A stretch of 64,000 nt of DNA from Polaribacter litorisediminis. Its GTDB lineage: Bacteria > Bacteroidota > Bacteroidia > Flavobacteriales > Flavobacteriaceae. The notes under the pieces are model-generated. The model was not told where the DNA came from and ran no database searches. It was given only the letters and a program-made list of their open reading frames with translations. Shown here piece by piece: positions 28,750-36,854 of this stretch (position 1 is the stretch's first letter; every line of letters starts with the position of its first letter). The translations under genes were made by a program, and so were the position numbers. The stretch covers positions 731,001 through 795,000 of the forward strand of contig NZ_CP082966.1 in the NCBI RefSeq assembly GCF_019968605.1, given 5' to 3'.

Positions 28750-29682
28750 ATGAAAGCAATAGAATGTCTAAAGTATGGAGATGCAGAAAACCTAGTGCTA
28801 AGTACTGTTAAAAAACCAACACCAAAAGCTAATGAAGTACTTATAAAAATATGTGCTACTTCAGTTACCGCAAGCGATGTTCTTATTCGTAGAATGAATG
28901 AACCCATGATTCCTAAATTTATACTTCAACTTATATTTGGTTTTGGTCGTCCAAGAAATCCTGTGTTGGGTATGGTAACAACTGGAATTGTGGAGCGTAA
29001 AGGTAAAAATGTAACATTATTTGAAACCGGGGATGAGGTTTTTGCGTATTGTTCAATCTCGCCTACCAAACGTCGTTTTGGTTCTTATGCAGAATATATT
29101 TGTTTACCAGAAGATTGGAATCTGGCATTAAAACCTGCAAATCTTAGTTTTGAGGAAGCAGCAGCCATTCCTTATGGAGGCTTGCTAGCTTCTCATTTAT
29201 TAAAAAAGGCGAGTATAAACAAGGGCGACAAAGTTTTAATTTATGGAGCGTCAGGAAGTATAGGTACAATGGCGATACAATTGGCGAAACATATGGGTGC
29301 ATATGTTACTAGTGTCTGTAGTCGTAAAAACTTCGATTTAGTAAAATCTTTAGGAAGTGATAAGATGATTGACTACACCTTAAAAAATGCTGAAGCACAA
29401 TTAGAAACCTATAACTATGTGATTGATGCTGTAGGTAATTCGAAATCATCGACACTTAAAGAGAAGAGCAAAAAAGCATTGACTTCGAATGGTAAATACA
29501 TATCCATAGATCATGGGACGCCATTAACACCAAAAGAAGCTTTTTTAAATTTAAAAAGTTTAGCAGAACAAGAGAAGATTACACCTGTTATTGATTGTAT
29601 ATATCCTTTAGAAAAAATGGCTGAAGCACATAAGTACGTTGAAATGGGGCATAAAAGAGGAAATGTGATTATTACTATTTAG
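28750..29682 (+). CDS. Medium-chain dehydrogenase/reductase, quinone-oxidoreductase type
   Basis: 310 residues. N-terminal GroES-like domain (ECLKYGDAENLVLSTVKKPT), NAD(P)-binding Rossmann domain with YGASGSIGTMAIQLAK (165-180), C-terminal KRGNVIITI. No structural zinc cysteine cluster, as in zeta-crystallin-type NADPH:quinone reductases. Substrate unknown. ATG lies 18 nt after the -7 box. Confidence 0.88.
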   Translation: MKAIECLKYGDAENLVLSTVKKPTPKANEVLIKICATSVTASDVLIRRMNEPMIPKFILQLIFGFGRPRNPVLGMVTTGIVERKGKNVTLFETGDEVFAYCSISPTKRRFGSYAEYICLPEDWNLALKPANLSFEEAAAIPYGGLLASHLLKKASINKGDKVLIYGASGSIGTMAIQLAKHMGAYVTSVCSRKNFDLVKSLGSDKMIDYTLKNAEAQLETYNYVIDAVGNSKSSTLKEKSKKALTSNGKYISIDHGTPLTPKEAFLNLKSLAEQEKITPVIDCIYPLEKMAEAHKYVEMGHKRGNVIITI

Positions 29683-29755
29683 TTGCGCTATAGAATATTT
29701 CAATTTGTAAATTATTAGTAAAAAACCCACCTATGTTTTTGTAAAGGGTCGAAAA

Positions 29756-29860
29756 TTGAACAGAGAGACTTTGGATTCTTTTAATGAAAAGGCAAAAAAT
29801 AGAAAGAACTTAATGGCTACTGCTATTAGATATTTGGAAAACCTAATCGTTGAAAAATAA
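29756..29860 (+). other. Short open-frame fragment, likely gene relic
   Basis: In-frame TTG to stop reads NRETLDSFNEKAKNRKNLMA, then TAIRYLENLIVEK. The frame stays open to a stop at 29708 and includes KKPTYVFVKGRKLN. The amphipathic sequence looks protein-like, but it has no clear start and no family I recognise. It is probably the end of a deleted gene. Confidence 0.3.
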
Positions 29861-29890
29861 GTTTTATGTAAAAATGTAAATGGAATCATA

Positions 29891-30030
29891 AAAATTAAAA
29901 TAAGATATGATGTAAAGACTTACTTGCATCATAATTTTTAATTAATCATCAAACTTCATACTTAGTGCTACACAAGTGTTTAGAGGCATATTGCTTCTTT
30001 ATGGATCTTTGTAGAGATAAAACGAGGTAA
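29891..30030 (+). repeat. Dispersed ~150-bp promoter-bearing repeat, copy 1
   Basis: Blocks shared with copy 2 (38261-38420): AAATTAAAATAAGATA, TTGCATCATAATTTT, TTAATCATCAAACTT, ATAC and GATCTTTGT. Copy 1 also has an inverted repeat TATGATG...CATCATA (29905-29933). GATCTTTG (30004-30011) is close to the TAnnTTTG promoter box, 60 nt before the small ORF at 30071. Confidence 0.6.
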
Positions 30031-30070
30031 TTAAATATTAGAAATTGAAACAATCAAAAAACAAACAATT

Positions 30071-30220
30071 ATGAAATTAATTGAAAATAAAAAAGGGATT
30101 AGACTTGCTACAGGCATCGTTTCAGGAGTATTATTAGGCCTATTAACTTCAAACATAGCTTTGTGGTTTTCCATTGGAATTGCACTTGGTGCAGCGTTGG
30201 AATATTCAAAAAATTCTTGA
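30071..30220 (+). CDS. Small glycine-rich membrane protein
   Basis: 49 residues: a basic N-terminus (MKLIENKKGIRLATG) and a hydrophobic glycine-rich stretch with two likely helices (IVSGVLLGLLTSNIALWFSI, then GIALGAALEYS). The size and glycine pattern fit small inner-membrane proteins of unknown function common in Flavobacteriaceae. It lies 65 nt before the PD40 lipoprotein gene. Confidence 0.6.
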   Translation: MKLIENKKGIRLATGIVSGVLLGLLTSNIALWFSIGIALGAALEYSKNS

Positions 30221-30284
30221 TGTATTTACCAAGAATACAAAATAGATCATCAATCAAAAAACGAACACTTTGAAATCAATTAAA

Positions 30285-31193
30285 ATGAAAAATCTGATAA
30301 TTTATCTTTCAGTATTACTAACAGTAATATTATTAAGTGCTTGTAAAACTAATAATTCAAATGCGAAAGAAAATGACTCTTCGACTTTAGAAACCCCATA
30401 TCTTGGGCAAAAACTACCTGGTTTTAATCCAATTCCATTTGCTCCAGGTCTTGTATCTACAGATTTGTATGAAGTCAATAGTGCATTTACTCCAGATATG
30501 AAGGCGTTTTATTTTATTAGAAGAGGAGAAGAACATAAAAAGTCGGCTTTTTACGAATATAAATACAACGAAACCAACGGGAAATGGGAAAAATCAGAAA
30601 TAGCATCTCCATGGATAGGAAGACCAGTAATTTCTCCAGACGGTGAAACCATGCATTTAGGTGATAGATATTTAAAAAGAACGGAAACTGGATGGTCGGA
30701 ATTACAAAACCTTGAACCTCCCACGGTAAGTAATGATTCTATGTATATTATGCGTCTTTCATCATCTGCAAATAGCACGTTTTATTTTGACACCTATAAA
30801 GAAAATGATTCAATATTTCCAATTCGCTATTCACGTTTAATTAACGGTAAGCATGAAGAGCCAAAAGCATTGCCCAAAGCAATAAACACTGGAACTTTTT
30901 TAAGCCATCCCTTTATAGCTCCAGATGAATCGTATTTGTTATTTGATGCTCAAAGAGAAGATGGTTTTGGAGACTCTGATATTTATATCAGTTTTAAACA
31001 AAATGATGGTACTTGGGGTAATGCAATTAATTTGGGTGATAAAATAAATACCGATGCATGGGAAGCTTCAGCAAGCATAACGCCAGATGGCAAATACCTT
31101 TTCTTCAGTAGAAATGTTGGGTCGGATAAATACGAGAACGTAGATATCTTTTGGGTAGATGCAAAAATAGTTTTTGATCTCAAAACCAAATAA
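30285..31193 (+). CDS. PD40/WD40-like beta-propeller lipoprotein
   Basis: 302 residues from ATG 30285 (a TTG 15 nt earlier is possible). A lipobox (VILLSACK) gives an acylated cysteine near residue 20. The rest holds PD40-type repeats: AFTPDMKAFYFI, RPVISPDGETMHLG, PFIAPDESYLLFD, SASITPDGKYLFFSRN. The blades suggest a small propeller on the outer-membrane side. A paralogue with the same order of segments lies at the end of the window (63208). Ligand unknown. Confidence 0.8.
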   Translation: MKNLIIYLSVLLTVILLSACKTNNSNAKENDSSTLETPYLGQKLPGFNPIPFAPGLVSTDLYEVNSAFTPDMKAFYFIRRGEEHKKSAFYEYKYNETNGKWEKSEIASPWIGRPVISPDGETMHLGDRYLKRTETGWSELQNLEPPTVSNDSMYIMRLSSSANSTFYFDTYKENDSIFPIRYSRLINGKHEEPKALPKAINTGTFLSHPFIAPDESYLLFDAQREDGFGDSDIYISFKQNDGTWGNAINLGDKINTDAWEASASITPDGKYLFFSRNVGSDKYENVDIFWVDAKIVFDLKTK

Positions 31194-31208
31194 TGATGCA
31201 TAAAGATT

Positions 31209-31260
31209 TGTTCTAGTTTCAAAATACGAACTTTTAAACTTTACGCATTAACCAACTTTG
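31209..31260 (+). promoter_or_regulatory. Activator-type promoter module before the beta-barrel gene
   Basis: TGTTCT (31209-31214), AAATACGAAC (31221-31230), TTTAA (31233-31237) and CAACTTTG (31253-31260), each with the spacing of the module at 28680-28731. The gene start follows at 31328, leaving a leader of about 60 nt. Confidence 0.65.
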
Positions 31261-31327
31261 CAATGAATAATAGTATTCATAAAAACAATAAACAATTACA
31301 ATATCAAACAAAATAAAAATAATTAAA

Positions 31328-31930
31328 ATGAAAACAATCAAAAAACAAATTTTATTAAAAATGGCTTGTGTAGCCTTTGCTTTAGTATCTAGTATAACAG
31401 GTGCGCAAAACACAAATACAGAAACAACAAACCAAAGAGAGGGATTCTTGTTTGAATTTACAGTAGGTGGAGGTATCATCAGTATAGAAGATAGTGAAGG
31501 TATTCAAACTTTCGATGAATCTCAAGGAACCTTTGTTTTTCCAGATATAAAACTGGGCTATATGTTAAATGAAAAATTGGCTATTACTGTCTCAATGCCT
31601 GGAAATATTTACAAATTTCAGGATAATGATAGGAATTTTGGAGGACTTATTCCATCTGTGCAATATTGGGTAAAGGATAAGTGGTGGATCCATGGAGGAA
31701 TTGGTTTAGCAATGGATTCGCCTGCATTATATGATATTAAAGACGATGTAAATGACGATTGGAATTTTGGAACTGCTGTAATGATAAGTTCTGGTTACGA
31801 AATGTATAAAAAGAAAAACTTTGCACTAAATGTGCAGTCTAAATTAGTTTTAGGTCATGCTTCATTAGATGGAGATGCACAAAGAGATGCCTTAATTTTT
31901 AATGTAGGGTTAGGATTTAGCTGGTTTTAA
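31328..31930 (+). CDS. Outer-membrane beta-barrel protein
   Basis: 200 residues: signal peptide (MACVAFALVSSITGAQ), then alternating hydrophobic strands (FLFEFTVGGGIISIEDS, WWIHGGIGLAMDS, WNFGTAVMISSGYEMY) ending in the aromatic NVGLGFSWF, an outer-membrane insertion signal. Probably an 8-stranded barrel. Preceded by the shared promoter module, so it may be co-regulated with the dehydrogenase at 28750. Confidence 0.75.
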   Translation: MKTIKKQILLKMACVAFALVSSITGAQNTNTETTNQREGFLFEFTVGGGIISIEDSEGIQTFDESQGTFVFPDIKLGYMLNEKLAITVSMPGNIYKFQDNDRNFGGLIPSVQYWVKDKWWIHGGIGLAMDSPALYDIKDDVNDDWNFGTAVMISSGYEMYKKKNFALNVQSKLVLGHASLDGDAQRDALIFNVGLGFSWF

Positions 31931-31982
31931 AAATTTATCTATGGCCATATATTCTATTGTTACCAAACATATAAAGCAAATT

Positions 31983-32813
31983 ATGAAAAATTTGACATTT
32001 GTAATTTTATATATTCTTCTTTCAGGAGTACAAACCACATTTGGACAGCATGAAACAGATGATATTATAGTAGGAAGTAAGTTCGTTATTAAATCTAATA
32101 TTTTAGATGAAGAAAGAACCTGTTTAATAAGTCTTCCTGATTCATACAATAATTCATCTGAAGTTGATAAAAAATATCCAGTTATCATATTATTGGATGG
32201 ATATACTCATTTTAAAACAGCATCTGGAATAGTACATTTTATGAGTTCTAATAAGAATCGAAACAATTTAATGCCTGAAAGTATTATTATAGCCATAGAG
32301 AATGTTGACCGAGAACGAGATTTTACAGTTACAAAAATTAAGACCAAACGACCGAATAATATGGGAGGTGGAAGGATTTTTTTGAATTTCATTGAGAAAG
32401 AACTAGTACCTTATATTGATAAAAAGTATAAGACAGAACCGTTTAGAACTCTTATTGGGCACTCTTTAGGAGGACTACTTACACTAAATTCCTATATGGA
32501 TAAAAATAGCGTATTCAATGCTTACATTTCTTTAGACCCAAGTATTTGGTGGAATGAGGAGATGATGAAAAACAAAGTTGATTCTATTTCCTCAATATCA
32601 TTAGATAAAAAACTTTATATCGCTACTGCCAATCAAGGAGAGGCTAATTACGAAAGGAATAAACAAAGACACGACGCTCTCTATACTTTAATAAAAAAGA
32701 AATCGGATAAACCTCTAAATATCGAAATAGAATATTTTGAAAAAGAAAACCATCGCTCTGTACCATTAGTAGCCCTATACGAAGGGTTAAAATATATTAA
32801 TCAAGAGGAATGA
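31983..32813 (+). CDS. Secreted esterase of the esterase D/enterochelin-esterase family
   Basis: 276 residues from ATG 31983 (an upstream in-frame ATG at 31941 would put charged residues before the signal peptide). After the signal peptide the alpha/beta-hydrolase fold shows KKYPVIILLDG, Ser161 in GHSLGG and His257 in FEKENHRSVP. Substrate unknown; some relatives cleave siderophore or carbohydrate esters. The gene at 44338 is a paralogue. Confidence 0.85.
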   Translation: MKNLTFVILYILLSGVQTTFGQHETDDIIVGSKFVIKSNILDEERTCLISLPDSYNNSSEVDKKYPVIILLDGYTHFKTASGIVHFMSSNKNRNNLMPESIIIAIENVDRERDFTVTKIKTKRPNNMGGGRIFLNFIEKELVPYIDKKYKTEPFRTLIGHSLGGLLTLNSYMDKNSVFNAYISLDPSIWWNEEMMKNKVDSISSISLDKKLYIATANQGEANYERNKQRHDALYTLIKKKSDKPLNIEIEYFEKENHRSVPLVALYEGLKYINQEE

Positions 32814-32870
32814 TTTCGAAGCTGGTAATATCAACGAATACGTTTGGTAACAAAGTACTGTGGTGAAAAA

Positions 32871-32912
32871 CACGCAACAAACCATATACAAACATGTTGT
32901 GTGCCATTAGGG
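32871..32912 (+). other. Degenerate recombination-site-like hairpin
   Basis: CACGCAACA (32871-32879) pairs with TGTTGTGTG (32895-32903), followed by GCCATTAGGGCA. The tail closely resembles GCCGTTAGGCGCA at the right end of the attC-like site at 34877. It may mark the left boundary of the DUF4386-trpS segment. Confidence 0.4.
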
Positions 32913-32978
32913 CAAAACTGTAACAATTAATCTTTTACAGAGTCCGAATTAGTATTAAATAATAAAAATAAATAAACT

Positions 32979-33665
32979 ATGATTGCAAATACAGAACAGA
33001 AAAATTTAATTAAGACTGCTAGAATAACTGGCTTATGGTACTTAATGATGGCTATTACAGGAATTCTAGGCTTTATGGTCTTTCATTCTCAAATATTTGT
33101 GTCTGGTAATCCTGAACAAACGCTAACAAATTTAGTAGAATTAGAATCTACAGCAAGAATTCGGTTGCTATTAGAATTTGGTATCGTAATTTCTCAGGCA
33201 CTTACCGCAGTTTGGTTTTTTAAATTATTTAAAGATAGTTATGAATGGGAAGCTTGGACGCTAGGCATATGGGGAATGGTAAATGCTTTAGTCATTATGA
33301 TCAGTGCAATTTCAATGGCCTCAGCAATAGGTATTGCCAATTCTGATATAAGTGCTATGGAAGACAAAGTTTTACTAATTCAGGTTTTTCAACAAATAAT
33401 TTCTAATGCCTGGGGTATTGGTGGTCTTTTCTTTGGACTTTGGCTGTTTCCTATGGGATACATAGTTATCAAATCTAAAAGAATGCCCATCTGGTTGGGA
33501 AGAGTTATTGTTTTAGGTGGTATTGGCTATGTATTAAGCACCTTAATCCACTATGCAGGCATTGATTTTAGCTTCAATGAATATCTTACGCTACCGGCAA
33601 CTATTGGTGAATTTTGGATGATTGGTTATTTATTAATTTTTGGCATAAGACCTAGCTATAAGTAA
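32979..33665 (+). CDS. DUF4386 family membrane protein
   Basis: 228 residues with six to seven hydrophobic helices (ITGLWYLMMAITGILGFMVF at the start, GGIGYVLSTLIHYAG late). The order of segments fits DUF4386, a family of unknown function often found in mobile or accessory regions. It ends 13 nt before trpS on the same strand. Confidence 0.75.
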   Translation: MIANTEQKNLIKTARITGLWYLMMAITGILGFMVFHSQIFVSGNPEQTLTNLVELESTARIRLLLEFGIVISQALTAVWFFKLFKDSYEWEAWTLGIWGMVNALVIMISAISMASAIGIANSDISAMEDKVLLIQVFQQIISNAWGIGGLFFGLWLFPMGYIVIKSKRMPIWLGRVIVLGGIGYVLSTLIHYAGIDFSFNEYLTLPATIGEFWMIGYLLIFGIRPSYK

Positions 33666-33678
33666 AATTAAACAAAAA

Positions 33679-34740
33679 ATGTTAAATAAAAGTTTTGAAA
33701 AAGCAAAAGAGCAAAGCAAATTATTAGAAAATGATTTGTATAAGAATCCTCATAAGTATCGCGTATTGACGGGAGATAGACCTACAGGTAATTTGCATCT
33801 TGGACACTATTTTGGCTCAATTATAAACCGATTAAAATTACAAAGCTTAGGAATTGAGACTTATATTTTAATTGCTGATTATCAAGTGTTGACAGATAGA
33901 AATGTTTTTAATGAAATTTCAAAATTCACATATGAACTAACTTTGGACTATTTAGCCTGTGGATTAGACCCTGAAAATTATAAAACTCATATTTTTCCAC
34001 ATAGTCATATTCCTGAATTAAATCAACTAACTATTCCATTTCTGACATTAGTTTCCAGTTCAGAATTAAACAAAAATCCAACTGTTAAAGAAGAAATTAC
34101 TGCTTCAGGACTGAGTAATATTAATGCAGGAATGTATATCTATCCAGTTCATCAAGCTGCTGATATTTTGTTTTGTAAAAGTAATGTGGTTCCTGTTGGA
34201 AAAGATCAATTACCTCATATAGAATTAACTCGGAAAATTGCAAAGCGCTTTAATACCAAATTCAATAAAAATATTTTTACAGAACCAGTTGCACTTTTTA
34301 CTGATACCCCTACTATTCTTGGGTTAGACGGTATTCAAAAAATGAGTAAAAGTCGCAACAATTCAATTATGATAAAGTCAACCGCTGATGAAACAGTAAA
34401 ACTAATAAAATCTGCCAAAACTGATTCAAGTCGTTACATATCTTACGACCCCGAAAACAGACCAGAGGTTTCCAACTTACTTAAGTTAGCTTCCTTATGT
34501 TCAGATATAAGCCCAACAGATATTGCTGATAAAATTGGCGACCAAGGTGCAGGAAAACTTAAACAGCTAACAGCAGAAGCTATAAATACATATTTTGAGC
34601 CTATTAGAAAAAAAAGAATAGAGCTTGAAAAAAATAAAGATTATGTCAGGGATATTTTGCTTAAAGGTATAAGTAAAGCGAGAGGAACAGCTATTGAAAC
34701 GTTGAGTGAAGTCACTGAGGCAATGAATATGAAAATATAA
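33679..34740 (+). CDS. trpS: Tryptophanyl-tRNA synthetase (probably an extra copy)
   Basis: 353 residues. Class I signatures: GDRPTGNLHLGHYFGSI (HIGH box) and KMSKSRNNS (KMSKS). It charges tRNA-Trp. The sequence is the GDRPTGNLHLGHY type, unlike the usual housekeeping enzyme of Bacteroidota, whose HIGH region reads roughly GVQSTGTPHLGN. It sits between decayed genes and is followed at once by an attC-like hairpin, so it is likely laterally acquired. Extra TrpRS genes elsewhere confer resistance to indolmycin-type inhibitors. Confidence 0.9.
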   Translation: MLNKSFEKAKEQSKLLENDLYKNPHKYRVLTGDRPTGNLHLGHYFGSIINRLKLQSLGIETYILIADYQVLTDRNVFNEISKFTYELTLDYLACGLDPENYKTHIFPHSHIPELNQLTIPFLTLVSSSELNKNPTVKEEITASGLSNINAGMYIYPVHQAADILFCKSNVVPVGKDQLPHIELTRKIAKRFNTKFNKNIFTEPVALFTDTPTILGLDGIQKMSKSRNNSIMIKSTADETVKLIKSAKTDSSRYISYDPENRPEVSNLLKLASLCSDISPTDIADKIGDQGAGKLKQLTAEAINTYFEPIRKKRIELEKNKDYVRDILLKGISKARGTAIETLSEVTEAMNMKI

Positions 34741-34750
34741 TCACTTCTCA

Positions 34751-34877
34751 TAACAATGTATAAACGTAATTCGGGCTAAAGTATTAAAATTGAACGAATT
34801 AAATTACAACAAACATATCAGTAGATTGATAGTTAAGAGCTTCTAGTCCCGCATTACGCTTATACTTGCCGTTAGGC
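34751..34877 (+). other. Integron attC-like site behind trpS
   Basis: TAAC...GTATAAACGTAATTCGGG (left arm 34758-34775) faces CCCGCATTACGCTTATAC (right arm 34848-34865). The arms match at 16 of 18 positions with two single mismatches, across a 72-nt loop. Right of the arm, GTTAGGC (34871-34877) matches the GTTRRRY core of attC and TAAC (34751-34754) its partner. The gap 34741-35056 holds no gene. Confidence 0.65.
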
Positions 34878-35056
34878 GCAATCTTAACTAAGTCGAAAAT
34901 AATATTACCTTACTCAATAGCATTTTTAGAAAGGTGCGTCCCAACAAAATAAATCACCCACGAAAAAGCTAATTTGAATGTGATAAAAAACTCAGATTAT
35001 CGTCTCTAAAATTCAACTTGCATAAGTTCATTTAATAACCAAATTCAAAAATAACA

Positions 35057-36751
35057 ATGAGTAATCTTATAATATCCAATAAAATAATCAATGTTTTAGC
35101 ATTGTATATAATTAGCTTAAATTTTTCCTATGGGCAAACTGAAGGCTCAAAAAAACCAAAATTAGTTATTGGTATCGTTGTAGATCAAATGAGGGCTGAA
35201 CAACTATACAGATATGAAACAAAATACAGCGAAGATGGTTTTAAAAGAATTTTACGAGATGGATTCAATTATAAAAATACGCAATATAATTATACTCCAA
35301 CGGTTACTGCAGCAGGCCATTCATCAATTTATACAGGTACCACACCAGCCATACATGGTGTAATAGGTAATAGTTGGTACAATCGGTATAATGAGAAACA
35401 TACTAGTTGTGTGAAAGATACTACCGTAGTTTTAATTGGCAGCAAGAATCAAAATAATATAGGAGCTTCACCCAAGCAACTATTGACGACTACAATTTCT
35501 GACCAACTACGAATGAGTACTAATTTCAGATCAAAAGTAATTAGTGTCTCATTAAAAGACAGAGGGGCTGTATTACCTGGAGGTCATCTTGCTAATGCAG
35601 CATATTGGTATGATATTGAAACAAGTCCTGGGTATTTTGTTTCCAGCTCTTATTATATGAATGAGTTACCTAAATGGGTAAGTAAGTTTAATAAATTAGA
35701 GAAATCGAGTAAGTATTTAGATACCGTTTGGAATACACTTTACCCGATAGAGAGTTATACTGAAAGTTATGGAGATAACAACAAATATGAGGTTGTCCTT
35801 GGAGATAACAACCCGACCTTTCCTTATGACTTCAACAAACTTAGAGAAAAATACAGAAAAAGAAATATAGAATATTTGATGTTAGGGTTTTCGCCAGCTG
35901 GAAACACATTACTCACTGAATTTGCTATGGATGCAGTTAAAAATGAAAAATTGGGTAGCGATGAAGAAACAGATATGCTTACAATTAGCTATTCTGTCAC
36001 GGATAAAGCAGGGCATATTTTTGGCCCAAATTCAGTTGAAATAGAAGACATTTATTTAAGATTAGATCTTGAAATAAGTAAACTTCTAAAATTCTTAGAT
36101 AAAGAAATTGGTAAAGGAGAATATACGTTATTTCTTACGTCTGATCATGGTGCAGTTCCTATCGCCTCTTATTTAAATGATATAAAGGTTCCTACTGGAG
36201 TCGCTAGAATAGCAAGATATAAAGACCAATTGAGTAAATATTTAAGCACTAAATATGGAGAAGGTTCATGGATTCAAAATTTTGAAGATGACCAGTTGTA
36301 TTTGAACAGAACTGCTATCCTTGAAAAAGGATTACAATTAGAAAGTATGCAGCAAAATGCTGTAAATTTTTTAGTAAATCTTAAGGGAATCAGTGGGGCT
36401 TTAGCTTCCCATCACTTACAAACCAGTCAATATAATTCTGGTTTAAAGAAGCTCGTTCAAAATGGATATCACCAAAAAAGATCTGGAGACGTTCTTCTTA
36501 CTTTTGATGCTGGTTTAGTTCAAGATGATGATTCTGAAATTGAGGTGTCTTCAGTAAAAGGGACCATTCATGGTTCAGGCTATAGTTATGACACTCATGT
36601 TCCTTTACTTTGGTTTGGAAATGGAATAACACATGGAGAATCGGTAAGAAAAGTTTCGCCTATAGACATTTCATCAACACTAACAATGATTCTGAATCTT
36701 CAATTGCCAAGTGGAAATAGTGGGTATCCATTGAAAGAACTATTTAAATAA
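35057..36751 (+). CDS. pafA: PafA-type alkaline phosphatase
   Basis: 564 residues, secreted (signal peptide ending NFSYGQ). All PafA hallmarks are present: metal-binding Asp43 (VVDQMR), nucleophile Thr84 in TVTAAGH, Asn105 in GNSWYN, the Lys-x-Arg pair in SLKDRGAV, then TDKAGH, TSDHGAV and the late HGSGYSYDTH. It releases phosphate from phosphomonoesters in the periplasm. The start is clean (ATG 35057); no obvious Pho box. Confidence 0.93.
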   Translation: MSNLIISNKIINVLALYIISLNFSYGQTEGSKKPKLVIGIVVDQMRAEQLYRYETKYSEDGFKRILRDGFNYKNTQYNYTPTVTAAGHSSIYTGTTPAIHGVIGNSWYNRYNEKHTSCVKDTTVVLIGSKNQNNIGASPKQLLTTTISDQLRMSTNFRSKVISVSLKDRGAVLPGGHLANAAYWYDIETSPGYFVSSSYYMNELPKWVSKFNKLEKSSKYLDTVWNTLYPIESYTESYGDNNKYEVVLGDNNPTFPYDFNKLREKYRKRNIEYLMLGFSPAGNTLLTEFAMDAVKNEKLGSDEETDMLTISYSVTDKAGHIFGPNSVEIEDIYLRLDLEISKLLKFLDKEIGKGEYTLFLTSDHGAVPIASYLNDIKVPTGVARIARYKDQLSKYLSTKYGEGSWIQNFEDDQLYLNRTAILEKGLQLESMQQNAVNFLVNLKGISGALASHHLQTSQYNSGLKKLVQNGYHQKRSGDVLLTFDAGLVQDDDSEIEVSSVKGTIHGSGYSYDTHVPLLWFGNGITHGESVRKVSPIDISSTLTMILNLQLPSGNSGYPLKELFK

Positions 36752-36760
36752 TTTTAGGTT

Positions 36761-36802
36761 GAATTAAATATGCACTTGCGAATAGGGTATAGTTGCCTTT
36801 AA
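36761..36802 (+). pseudogene. Trace of a beta-barrel gene 3' end
   Basis: ELNMHLRIGYSCL then stop. NMHLRIGY equals the C-terminus of the beta-barrel at 39376 (NMHLRIGYRF), with synonymous changes in the DNA (CACTTG for CATCTG). It is too short and start-less to be a gene. Confidence 0.6.
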
Positions 36803-36854
36803 TTAAAAATTGTAACAGTTTAATAAATTTATTGTCTCTTAATAATTTTCCAAA

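Noticed and set aside
31263..31316. Tiny open frame (17 codons) in the leader of the beta-barrel gene
   Set aside because: The codons are AT-rich filler (Asn, Lys, Gln); no start signal or conservation evidence.
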